Assembly: GCF_014873915.1 (NCBI RefSeq)
Contig: NZ_JADBEJ010000005.1
Span: 2,108,001-2,172,000, forward strand
DNA length: 64,000 nucleotides
Source of the DNA: Amycolatopsis roodepoortensis
Lineage (GTDB): Bacteria; Actinomycetota; Actinomycetes; Mycobacteriales; Pseudonocardiaceae
Direction of reading: 5' to 3'
A program made the position numbers and the translations under genes. Shown here in pieces: positions 57,498 to 64,000 of this stretch; position 1 is the first letter of the stretch; every line of letters begins with the position of its first letter. The notes below the pieces were generated by a model. The model was not told the origin of the DNA, made no database searches, and worked only from the letters and a program-made list of their open reading frames with translations.

Positions 57498-58733
57498 TCA
57501 GTCGAGCAAGGCTTGGTACACCAGGTTCCTCAATTCGACGCGGATCGGGTAGGTGGAAGAGGGCAGCAACTGGGTGAAGAACAGGACCGTGACGTCCTCG
57601 TCCGGGTCGACCCAGAACGCGGTGCTCGCCGCGCCGCCCCAGGCGAATTCCCCGGCGCTGGCCAAGGTCTTCGCCTTGACCGGGTCGTCGAGCACGGAAA
57701 AGCCCAGCCCGAAGCCGAAACCGTCGTACGGCGCCTCGGAGAACCCGGTCCGGCCGCAGGTCTCCAGGTCGACGCCGCCGGGCAGGTGGTTGGTCGCCAT
57801 GAGCCGCACCGTGCGCGGGCCGAGCAGCCGGACACCGTCGAGTTCGCCGCCGCGCACCAGCATCTGCGCGAAACGGTGGAAGTCACCCGCCGTGGAGACC
57901 AGCCCGCCGCCGCCTGAGAAGCACGAGGGCTTCACGCGGCCGAGCGCACCGAGCTCGTCGTGACGGAACGGCTCCTTGGTGGCGGGATGCGGCACGTAGA
58001 GCGCGGCCAGCCGGTCGAGATCGCCGTCGGCGACCTGGAACCCCGTCTCGTGCATGCCGAGCGGGGCGAAGATCCGCTCGGCGAAGAAGACGTCGAGCGA
58101 CTGGCCGGAGACGACCTCGACGAGCCTGCCGAGGATGTCTGTCGCGACCGAATAGTTCCATTCCGAACCGGGTTCGAACAGCAACGGCAGCCGCGCGATC
58201 GCCTCGGACACGCCCGCCAGGTCGAGCCCCGGCGCGGTGCCGAAGTCGAACCCCGCCTCGCGGTAGGCCGCGTCGACCGGATGCGTGCGGTGGAAACCGT
58301 AGGTGAGCCCCGCGGTGTGGGTGAGCAGATGCCAGAGGCGGATCGGTTCGGTGGCGGGCACGGTCGCCTGCTTCACCGACGAGCCACCGGCGAAGACCCG
58401 CGGTTCCGCGAACTCCGGCAGCCAGCGGGAGATCGGATCCTTGAGGTCGATGAGGCCGTCTTCGACGAGCATCATCGCGGCGACCGAGGTGACCGGCTTG
58501 GTCATCGAGTAGACGCGCCAGATCGTGTCGGTTTCGACCGGCAGCCCGGCCTCGATGTCGCGCAGCCCGTTCGACGCGAGATGCGCGACCTTCCCGTTCC
58601 TGGTCACCACGGCCAGATACCCGGGGAGCCGCTTTCGCGCCAGATACCCGTCGAAGTGCTTGTCGATCCGGCGCAGCCGCTCCGCGTCGAAACCCACCTC
58701 GGCCGGGTCGACGTCCACCTTCAGCTCGATCAT
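57498..58733 (-). CDS. Serine hydrolase, beta-lactamase/esterase class C type
   Basis: 411 aa from the ATG ending at 58733 (MIELKVDVDPAEVGFDAERL). The nucleophile motif is S76-M-T-K79 in WRVYSMTKPVTSVAAMML, the second-motif Tyr is in SEWNYSVATDILGRL, and HTAGLTYGF follows the usual fold. No signal peptide is present, so it is a cytoplasmic esterase, transacylase or lactamase-like enzyme such as the EstB/LovD type. It lies 10 nt after the SIP gene and 9 nt before StyA-like, within a tight operon. Confidence 0.9.
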   Translation of the reverse strand: MIELKVDVDPAEVGFDAERLRRIDKHFDGYLARKRLPGYLAVVTRNGKVAHLASNGLRDIEAGLPVETDTIWRVYSMTKPVTSVAAMMLVEDGLIDLKDPISRWLPEFAEPRVFAGGSSVKQATVPATEPIRLWHLLTHTAGLTYGFHRTHPVDAAYREAGFDFGTAPGLDLAGVSEAIARLPLLFEPGSEWNYSVATDILGRLVEVVSGQSLDVFFAERIFAPLGMHETGFQVADGDLDRLAALYVPHPATKEPFRHDELGALGRVKPSCFSGGGGLVSTAGDFHRFAQMLVRGGELDGVRLLGPRTVRLMATNHLPGGVDLETCGRTGFSEAPYDGFGFGLGFSVLDDPVKAKTLASAGEFAWGGAASTAFWVDPDEDVTVLFFTQLLPSSTYPIRVELRNLVYQALLD

Positions 58734-58743
58734 GCGACCGAGG

Positions 58744-59544
58744 CTACGCGTTCCGCTCGGCCTGTTTCTCCAGTCGCCACGCCTCGTCGGTCTTCCCGAT
58801 CCGCCAGTATCCGGAGATCGACAGCAGGTCGCGCCGCATGCCCCGGTCGTCCAGCAGATGACGCCGGAGGTCCCGGACGAACCCGGCCTCACCGTGGACG
58901 AACGCCTGCACGACACCTTCGCGCCAGTCGAGCGCGCGGACGGCGGCCGCGAGGTCGTCGCCCCGGCTCCGGTGCAGCCAGGTGATCCGCGCGTCGCCCT
59001 TGGTGGTCAGCGACTGCTCTTCGGCGGCGTCCTCCACCAGGATGAACGCGTGCACGGGAACACCCGCCGGCATCGCTTCGAGTGACGCGGCGATCGCGGG
59101 CAGGGCGCTCTCGTCACCGGCGAGCAGATGCCAGTCGGCCTCCTCGCCCGGCGCGTACGCCCCGCCAGGACCGGAGATGAGCAGCTCGTCGCCGGGTTTC
59201 GCGGCGGCGGCCCACGGCCCGGCGACACCCTCGTCACCGTGGTGGACGAAGTCGAGCACCAGCTCGCCGAGGTTCGCGTCGAAGGCGCGGACGGTGTACG
59301 AGCGCATCCGCGGCCACTGCTCGCGCGGCAGCTCTTCGCGGACGCGGGCCAGGTCGAACGGCTCGGGGTAGGTGACGCCGGGCACCCGGAAGTGCACCTT
59401 GACGTAGGCGTCGGTGAATTCGTTGGGCCGGAACGAAGCGATCTCTTCGCCCCCGGCGACGATCCGGACCATGTGCGGGGTGATCCGCTCGGTGCGCAGC
59501 ACCCGCAGCCGGGTCGCCGACACCGCTCTCCGCGCCTCGGCCAT
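58744..59544 (-). CDS. Siderophore-interacting protein (FAD-dependent ferric reductase)
   Basis: 266 aa from the ATG ending at 59544 with GGAAG upstream; the earlier GTG at 59550 has a poorer site. The FAD-binding domain shows YVKVHFRVPG and WPRMRSYTVRAFD (RxYT flavin motif), then FVHHGDEGVAGPWAAAAKPGDELLISGPGG. The NAD-binding SIP domain follows, with HLLAGDESALPAIAASLEAMP. SIP enzymes reduce ferric siderophores to release iron. An iron box lies 14 nt upstream of the start, so IdeR/DmdR-type repression by iron is likely. Confidence 0.94.
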   Translation of the reverse strand: MAEARRAVSATRLRVLRTERITPHMVRIVAGGEEIASFRPNEFTDAYVKVHFRVPGVTYPEPFDLARVREELPREQWPRMRSYTVRAFDANLGELVLDFVHHGDEGVAGPWAAAAKPGDELLISGPGGAYAPGEEADWHLLAGDESALPAIAASLEAMPAGVPVHAFILVEDAAEEQSLTTKGDARITWLHRSRGDDLAAAVRALDWREGVVQAFVHGEAGFVRDLRRHLLDDRGMRRDLLSISGYWRIGKTDEAWRLEKQAERNA

Positions 59545-59558
59545 GCACACTTCCTTTC

Positions 59559-59577
59559 CTTGGTTAGGTGAACCTAA
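59559..59577. promoter_or_regulatory. IdeR/DmdR-type iron box upstream of SIP
   Basis: CTTGGTTAGGTGAACCTAA matches the DtxR/IdeR consensus TTAGGTTAGGCTAACCTAA at 15 of 19 positions, and the wider GGTTAGGT-GA-ACCTAACC is a perfect 8-2-8 palindrome. It overlaps the stop codon (59574-59576) of the upstream SRPBCC gene, so it is an internal operator in the operon. Confidence 0.85.
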
Positions 59578-59930
59578 CCGAGCGTACGCCTCTCGCCGCC
59601 GGACCGGGCGAGGTCTCCCATCATCCGATCAAAGCTCTCGCCGACCCTTTCGGCGAATCCGACGAAGAACCGGTTCGCCAGCGGAACCGCCCATCGGCTC
59701 CAGGTGGCGACGTTGTACACCCGGTGGGTCACCCGGGCACCGGCCGGATCCTCCTCGACGGTGTACTCGCCGCGATACCACCAGCCACCCTGCTGGGCGA
59801 GGAAACGACGTTCGGCGTCCATCTCGAAGCCGGGGTTGTACGGCTGGGCCCGCAGCGTCTCCGCAAGCCTGGTGAAGACTTCCGCTGCCGGCGCGGGGAC
59901 CACGCCGGACACCTCGACCAGGAGCTTCAC
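59574..59930 (-). CDS. SRPBCC family lipid/polyketide-binding protein
   Basis: 118 aa from GTG 59930, whose GTGA overlaps the SnoaL-like gene stop. The START/SRPBCC fold is indicated by LLVEVSGVVPAPAAEVFTRLAET, RGEYTVEEDPAGARVTHRVYNVATWSRW and the long C-terminal helix FFVGFAERVGESFDRMMGDLA. Such proteins bind hydrophobic ligands or catalyse cyclisation; no catalytic residue can be named. It lies between SnoaL-like and SIP genes in the TetR-facing operon. Confidence 0.8.
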   Translation of the reverse strand: MKLLVEVSGVVPAPAAEVFTRLAETLRAQPYNPGFEMDAERRFLAQQGGWWYRGEYTVEEDPAGARVTHRVYNVATWSRWAVPLANRFFVGFAERVGESFDRMMGDLARSGGERRTLG

Positions 59931-60337
59931 GATGCCCTCGCGGCCGGATCGCTCACCCGGGTGTTCTGGAAGGACGCGACGCGCCAGCCGTCGGACTCCT
60001 CTACGAGGACGTACGTCAGCGTCGACTCGCGGCCCGGCTCCGGCTTGCCGTCCGCGAGCGACGACCCGCCGCCGGACACGACGATCGCGACGTCCGGCCG
60101 GACGAACCGCACCTTCGCCTCGCCGCCCGCCCCGAGCTTCGACCCCTTGAGCGGCCCCTCGAACAGCGACCGATGCGCGCTTTCGATCATCGCCCGCCCG
60201 GGCATGTTCATCCCGAAGAAGGTCACGTAGTCGGCGTCTTCGGTGAAGAGCGACGCGTACGCGGCCGCGTCGCCGTCGTTCCACGCGTCGGCGAGTTTGC
60301 CCAGCACGGCGAGGACTTCGGTCTGTCGATCGGTCAT
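59927..60337 (-). CDS. SgcJ/EcaC-type SnoaL-like protein
   Basis: 136 aa from the ATG ending at 60337 with a perfect GGAGGAAG site. Alpha+beta barrel with EVLAVLGKLADAWNDGDAAAYASLFTEDADYVTFFGMNMPGRAMIE in segments, then RFVRPDVAIVVSGGGS and a final strand SDGWRVASFQNTRV. The family includes proteins from enediyne and polyketide pathways and many of unknown role. It is the first gene of the operon and the one facing tetR, directly downstream of three tandem operators. Confidence 0.88.
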   Translation of the reverse strand: MTDRQTEVLAVLGKLADAWNDGDAAAYASLFTEDADYVTFFGMNMPGRAMIESAHRSLFEGPLKGSKLGAGGEAKVRFVRPDVAIVVSGGGSSLADGKPEPGRESTLTYVLVEESDGWRVASFQNTRVSDPAARAS

Positions 60338-60350
60338 GACTTCCTCCTGG

Positions 60351-60400
60351 ACGAACACTGTTCGTTTGACGAACACTGTTCTACAGGCGAACGGTGTTCG
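60351..60400. promoter_or_regulatory. Three tandem TetR-type operators with 18-bp period
   Basis: CGAACACTGTTCG (60352-60364), CGAACACTGTTCT (60370-60382) and CGAACGGTGTTCG (60388-60400) begin exactly 18 bp apart. Sites 1 and 3 have 6-bp arms, fully complementary in site 1; all share CGAAC-N3-GTTC. They fill the divergent promoter region between the SnoaL-like operon and tetR and start 14 nt from the SnoaL ATG. Confidence 0.9.
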
Positions 60401-60446
60401 CGTCAAGTAGAGTTCCCGGCGAACCCCGGACCAGGAGGCGAACGAA

Positions 60447-61121
60447 GTGAGCAGGCCCCGGCGTCGCGCCGAGAAACCCGTGCTGTCCCAGGAACTCGTG
60501 GTGAAGACGGCACTGGACCTCCTCGCCGCCGAGGGACTGGAGGCGGTGAGCATGCGGCGCGTGGCCCAGGCGCTGGAGACCGGCCCGGCGTCGCTCTACG
60601 CCCACGTGGCGAACAAGGAAGAGCTCCACGAGCTGATGGTCGACCACGTCCTCGCCTTCGGCCCGTTCCCGGAGCCCGATCCGGAACGCTGGGTCGAGCA
60701 GGCGAAAGAGCTGCTGCGCGACAACGTTCGCGCGCTGACGTCGGTCCCGGGGATCGCCAAGATCGCGTGGGCCATCCCCGTGCCGGTCGGCGCGAACGCC
60801 TTGCAACAAGCCGAAGCGATGCTCGCGGTGCTGCGCGCGGGTGGCCTCGATCTCAAGCGGGCCCTGTTCGCCGCGGACGCGTTATGGCTCTACGCCAAGG
60901 CTTTCGCCTACGAAGGCGCCGGCTGGCAACACGGCGACATCGACCTGGCCGAACAGGAGGAACGTGGCAAGCGGATGGTCGAGTACATGACGTCGTTCCC
61001 GCCCGGCGCCTTCCCGAACCTGCTGGCCTCGGGTGAGTACTTCACCGCGGAGACCGCGCAGGAACGCTTCGAGTTCGCCATCGATCTCTTCTTGCGAGGC
61101 TTGACCACCACCGCTTCGTGA
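60447..61121 (+). CDS. TetR/AcrR family transcriptional repressor
   Basis: 224 aa from GTG 60447 with GGAGGCGAACGAA upstream. The N-terminal HTH (about 12-60) reads LSQELVVKTALDLLAAEGLEAVSMRRVAQALETGPASLYAHVANKEEL in segments, closest to TetR_C-type repressors. The ligand domain is mainly helical with one Trp pair and no Cys. It is divergent from the SnoaL-SRPBCC-SIP-hydrolase-StyA operon, and the three operators between them show it represses both directions. The inducer is unknown; the operon content suggests an aromatic or hydrophobic compound. Confidence 0.94.
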   Translation: MSRPRRRAEKPVLSQELVVKTALDLLAAEGLEAVSMRRVAQALETGPASLYAHVANKEELHELMVDHVLAFGPFPEPDPERWVEQAKELLRDNVRALTSVPGIAKIAWAIPVPVGANALQQAEAMLAVLRAGGLDLKRALFAADALWLYAKAFAYEGAGWQHGDIDLAEQEERGKRMVEYMTSFPPGAFPNLLASGEYFTAETAQERFEFAIDLFLRGLTTTAS

Positions 61122-61134
61122 GGACCCGGCGACG

Positions 61135-61189
61135 TGTTGCGAAAGCCACTTTCGCAACGTTGAAGGTTGCGAAAGTGGCTTTCGCAACA
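61135..61189. repeat. Hairpin repeat, GTTGCGAAAG subtype
   Basis: Perfect arms (61135-61158 and 61166-61189) around the loop GTTGAAG, identical in the 23-bp core and loop to the copy at 44628. It lies 13 nt after the tetR stop. Confidence 0.93.
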
Positions 61190-61233
61190 TCTCTCGGGGC
61201 GCATGGCCGGGGCGAGCGTCGGACGGGCCCGGC

Positions 61234-61389
61234 CGTGACCAGACGGACGACACAGGGCAGAACCAGGCCGCGCGCGTGTCGTCCGTCTGATCACGCGTGT
61301 CGTCCATCCAGTCACGCGTGTCGTCCATCCAGTCACGCGCGTCGTCCATCCAGTCACGCGTGTCGTCCATCCGATCACGCGTGTCGTCC
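61234..61389. repeat. 21-bp minisatellite with an inverted flanking copy
   Basis: Five full units of CGTGTCGTCCATCCAGTCAC(G) begin at 61275, 61296, 61317, 61338 and 61359, with a sixth partial unit at 61380. The first and fifth units carry GATCACG instead of AGTCACG at the end. An inverted copy of unit 1 lies at 61234-61253, pairing with 61276-61295 over 20 bp with one mismatch. No gene covers the array; open frames through it are simple 7-residue repeats. Confidence 0.9.
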
Positions 61390-61397
61390 GGCCGAGC

Positions 61398-62420
61398 TCA
61401 GAGCAGCGCCACCGCGGCCGCGTACTGCGGCACCAGCTGAGCCCCCAGCGAAGTCTTTATCTCCGACATCTTCTTCCCGAACACCACCCGCGGCCGCCCG
61501 CCTTCCACCGCCCACCGCACCGTTTCACCGTAGAAGTGGAAGTACAGATTGGGCCGCCCGCCGAGTTCCGGCGGCAGCGCCGCCCAGTGCCGGGCGATCG
61601 GCAAAGCCGGGTGGTCGAGCAGGGTCGCGACGGCGAGCGCCCGGCCCGTGGCCGTCTCGCGGTACTCGATGACGTGCACGTCCGGTTGCCGCAGCAGCGC
61701 GCCCAGGTAGCCCACGAACGCCGGAAGCGGCACGATCGGCACGTCGTGGTGCTTGGTCTCGTTGTACCGCAACAGTTCCGCGATTTCGACCGGATCGGCC
61801 TCGGCACCAGGACGCACGCGCACGTCGACCGACGGGTCGGCATCGAAGGTCCGGAAGATCTTGCGCAGGTTCTGCTTGCGCTTCCTGGCCAGCGAGTGCA
61901 TCCAGTCGTCCCGGCTCGAGAACGGCGTGACGTCGAGGACGGCGACGTCCTCGGTCCGGCGCACCATCTTCAACCGGCCGCGGACACTGTCCACTCCGGA
62001 CTCACCGACCTGCCGCACCAGCAGTGCGCGCAGGCCGAAGCCGAGTTCCGCGCGCATGGCCGGGACGAACGAGTCCAACAGCATGCCGACGCCGCCGTCC
62101 TCGGCCGCGTCGTCGAACCACCAGCCCGGCATCGCCCCCGAACCGGGCGAGCGGACGTCGAGCCCGCCGAACCGGCCTCGCCCCACCGGGCGAGCGAACC
62201 GGTACCGCCGGGTGAGTCCGGTGACCCAGGCGGAGCTGACCACGCCCCGCGGTTCACCGGCTTCGAGCAGGACCGTGACCGGTTGCTCGGTGCGCGCCGC
62301 CCACGCCTGAGTGGTGAGCACCTCCCAGCTCCAGTCCGCACGCAGTCCCGCCTTGGCCCGCAACGCTTTCCAGTACGCGGGCTCCGGATCGCGGCGGGGG
62401 TCCAGCACCTCGATCACCAT
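61398..62420 (-). CDS. GNAT/FemAB-like acyltransferase (paralogue 1)
   Basis: 340 aa from the ATG ending at 62420 (MVIEVLDPRRDPEPAYWKALR). The region WMHSLARKRKQNLRKIFRTF and the GNAT-like half (HVIEYRETATGRALAVATLL, then LPPELGGRPNLYFHFYGETVRWAVEGG) resemble GNAT_6/PF04339-type acyltransferases, two GNAT folds as in FemAB. The final FGKKMSEIKTSLGAQLVP is shared with its two neighbours. The acceptor is unknown; an amine on a secondary metabolite or wall peptide is possible. It overlaps the upstream paralogue by 7 nt. Confidence 0.82.
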   Translation of the reverse strand: MVIEVLDPRRDPEPAYWKALRAKAGLRADWSWEVLTTQAWAARTEQPVTVLLEAGEPRGVVSSAWVTGLTRRYRFARPVGRGRFGGLDVRSPGSGAMPGWWFDDAAEDGGVGMLLDSFVPAMRAELGFGLRALLVRQVGESGVDSVRGRLKMVRRTEDVAVLDVTPFSSRDDWMHSLARKRKQNLRKIFRTFDADPSVDVRVRPGAEADPVEIAELLRYNETKHHDVPIVPLPAFVGYLGALLRQPDVHVIEYRETATGRALAVATLLDHPALPIARHWAALPPELGGRPNLYFHFYGETVRWAVEGGRPRVVFGKKMSEIKTSLGAQLVPQYAAAVALL

Positions 62421-63457
62421 CGCGTCACCGGTCTCGGCACGATGACCCCGAGCAGCGGAACCGGCTGGAAACCCAGCGTCGCCTTCAGGTCGGTCAGTCC
62501 TCGCCCCATCGACAGCGACTTCCGGTTGCCTTCGATCATGTAGCGCACATTCCGGACGACGGCCTCGAAGTAGAGATGCTTCGGCCGTCCCTCTTCCGGG
62601 GCCAGCGCGGCCCAATGCTGGTGCAGCGGCACGACGGGATGGTCGAGCACGTTGGTGAACGCGAGCAGCCTGCCCTCGCCGTCGTGGTAGGTCGAGGTGA
62701 TCACATCCGGTCTGCGCACGAGTTCGCCGAGGTATTCGGCGGTGACCGGACCGCGCCAGTCGAACTTCACCGGTCCCATCCGCTCACGGTGCTCCCGCAG
62801 CATGGTGGCCAGCTCCAGTGCGTCGAGGTCGGTGCGGCCCGCCTCGGTGCGGACGATCACTCCCGGGTCGGCCGCGATCTTCTTCGACTGGCTGCGCAGG
62901 CTCAGTCGCCTGCTCCGGCGCAGGGACGCCAGCCACCCGTCGACGTCGACGAACCGGTTCTCCAGCACCGACGTCGGCATCGTGTCGCGCACGGGCCTGC
63001 CCCGTCCGGTCAGCATGTCGAGCGACTCCGGCTCGACTGTCCGGTAGAGGACGCCCAGGCACCCCGGCCCGGTGAAGCGGCACACGGCACGCTCGAACCG
63101 GCGCATGATCTCCCGCCGGTCGGCGGCGTCGACACCGTCGGCGAACAGCCACGGCGGGTATCCGGAAAGCCACGCGTGCTGCACCTCGACCCAGCGCGGT
63201 CCGAGCCGCGCGACGCCGCGCACGGCACCGGGGCGGTCCGGCGAGACCGGGGCGCACAGCATCGCCAGTACCGCGGCGACGATCTCGCCTCCGTCGGTGA
63301 TCACGGTGAGCACGTTCGGGCTGCGGGAAAAACGCGACTCCACCCGCAGCAACCCGTAGTCCCACGGCACCGGTGCCTGCTGCGCGGCGAGGAATCCCGC
63401 CCAGCCCTCGGGTTCGGGGTCGGTCCGCGGGTCGAGCACCCGCACTTCCCAGCTCAT
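62414..63457 (-). CDS. GNAT/FemAB-like acyltransferase (paralogue 2)
   Basis: 347 aa from the ATG ending at 63457 (MSWEVRVLDPRTDPEPEGWAGF). Same double-GNAT layout as paralogue 1: SLRRSRRLSLRSQSKKIAAD in the centre, then DVITSTYHDGEGRLLAFTNVL, HQHWAALAPEEGRPKHLYFEAVV and the terminal SLSMGRGLTDLKATLGFQPVP. The start codon overlaps the next upstream paralogue (ATGA), giving a translationally coupled array. Divergence between the copies is high, so the duplication is old or the functions have separated. Confidence 0.82.
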   Translation of the reverse strand: MSWEVRVLDPRTDPEPEGWAGFLAAQQAPVPWDYGLLRVESRFSRSPNVLTVITDGGEIVAAVLAMLCAPVSPDRPGAVRGVARLGPRWVEVQHAWLSGYPPWLFADGVDAADRREIMRRFERAVCRFTGPGCLGVLYRTVEPESLDMLTGRGRPVRDTMPTSVLENRFVDVDGWLASLRRSRRLSLRSQSKKIAADPGVIVRTEAGRTDLDALELATMLREHRERMGPVKFDWRGPVTAEYLGELVRRPDVITSTYHDGEGRLLAFTNVLDHPVVPLHQHWAALAPEEGRPKHLYFEAVVRNVRYMIEGNRKSLSMGRGLTDLKATLGFQPVPLLGVIVPRPVTRW

Positions 63458-64000
63458 CGGCCCAGCACCGGTCTCGGCACGGCGACCGACACCAGGGGCC
63501 TGGTACCGAAGCCGAGCGCGGTCTTGTTCTCCAGCATCGCCCGGCCGGCGGTCAATTCGGGGCGTCGATGCGTGATCATGTGCTCCACTGCCCTGGCGTA
63601 GAAGTCGACATAGAGCCCTTTCCGTCCGCCGCCCGCGCTCGGCAGCGCGGCCCACTGGTGCAGCGCGCAGCCGTCCTCGGCATCGAACACCGTGCCGAAT
63701 CCCAGCAGCCGCCCGGATCCGTCGCGGTAGGTACGGGTGACGACGTCCGGACGGCGCACGATCGCGTCCAGATAGGACGGTGCGATCGGGCTCCGGGTGT
63801 CCATGTGCAGCCCGCCGAACCGCGACCGCTGACCGCCGGCCCAGGCGCGGTCGTCCTGCCTGGACCGGTGGGCGTTCAGCAGCACGGCGAGTTCGTGGCA
63901 GTCCAGATCCCGGCGGGCCGTCGCCGCCTCGGTGCGCAGGTCACCGTCCTCACGCAGGTCGTGCAGCGTCTTCCGGATCTCGTCGTCGAGCGACCGTTCC
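63454..64000 (-). CDS. GNAT/FemAB-like acyltransferase (paralogue 3), cut by window edge
   Basis: The last 181 codons of a gene that enters from the right; the frame is open to the edge (first full codon at 63999-63997) with no start needed inside the window. A GTG at 63885 is internal, not the start, because the preceding 38 codons (IRKTLHDLREDGDLRTEAATA) match the centre of paralogue 2. It ends with TALGFGTRPLVSVAVPRPV, the family tail. It is the third coupled member, overlapping paralogue 2 by 4 nt. Confidence 0.82.
   Translation of the reverse strand, partial: ERSLDDEIRKTLHDLREDGDLRTEAATARRDLDCHELAVLLNAHRSRQDDRAWAGGQRSRFGGLHMDTRSPIAPSYLDAIVRRPDVVTRTYRDGSGRLLGFGTVFDAEDGCALHQWAALPSAGGGRKGLYVDFYARAVEHMITHRRPELTAGRAMLENKTALGFGTRPLVSVAVPRPVLGR

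Noticed and set aside
61275..61389. CRISPR array
   Set aside because: Units are contiguous with no spacers between them and there are no cas genes; it is a 21-bp tandem minisatellite.
61398..64000. Mobile element or prophage at the right edge
   Set aside because: No integrase, transposase, attachment site or phage gene is present; base composition matches the rest.

Overview
The window is high-GC actinobacterial chromosome. Gene order, codon use and protein content point to Pseudonocardiales, most likely Amycolatopsis; the genus is an inference from sequence style, not a search result. There is no prophage, plasmid, insertion sequence or CRISPR array. The core follows the Mycobacterium tuberculosis Rv2343c-Rv2374c order: dnaG, dgt, glyS, smtB-zur, uppS, recO, era, a degenerate cytidine deaminase, a CorC-like CBS protein, ybeY, phoH, rsmE, dnaJ2, hrcA. 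Lineage-specific blocks are inserted between these anchors.

Layout. 1-2.5 kb: end of a two-component locus, a small frameshifted gene behind a 28-C homopolymer, and tRNA-Asn. 2.5-13.3 kb: tam, dnaG, an ECF41 sigma factor convergent with its carboxymuconolactone-decarboxylase partner (with a matching promoter), a degenerate aldehyde dehydrogenase, a serpin with a large membrane protein, and dgt. 13.3-17.4 kb: a YdcF protein and an ABC exporter with a DesK/DesR-type two-component system. 17.6-24.4 kb: glyS, two class F sortases with a wall-anchored secreted protein, then SmtB-Zur facing a DUF1980/permease pair. 24.5-38.6 kb: the uppS-recO-era-hrcA core, interrupted by a 3.7-kb locus of four CD225/dispanin proteins, an RDD protein with long Phe-Gly repeats, and a DUF2752 protein.

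38.6-53.1 kb: DUF1707 protein, secreted lipase, methylmalonate-semialdehyde dehydrogenase divergent from a PucR regulator, a subtilisin-type protease inhibitor, a DUF4173 protein with a two-component system, and a nucleobase/hydantoin catabolic operon (NCS1 permease, carbamoyl-amidohydrolase, dihydropyrimidinase, F420-type LLM oxidoreductase). 53.1-61.1 kb: flavin monooxygenase, secreted peptidase, and a probable five-gene operon (SnoaL, SRPBCC, siderophore-interacting protein, serine hydrolase, StyA-like monooxygenase) facing a TetR regulator. The TetR intergenic region has three palindromes spaced exactly 18 bp apart, and an iron box lies inside the operon. 61.4 kb to the right edge: three tandem paralogous GNAT/FemAB-like genes, the last cut by the window end.

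The intergenic regions, especially between convergent genes, carry families of long near-perfect hairpins. A GTGAGTGGTAAGGACGGTT family has four copies. A GCGAAAGCCACTTTCG superfamily has five full copies with a conserved 7-nt loop length, plus one half copy. They look like genome-wide terminator-like repeats. The best candidates for new biology are the CD225/FG-repeat locus, the LLM enzyme in the pyrimidine operon, the repeat superfamily and the triple-operator TetR region.
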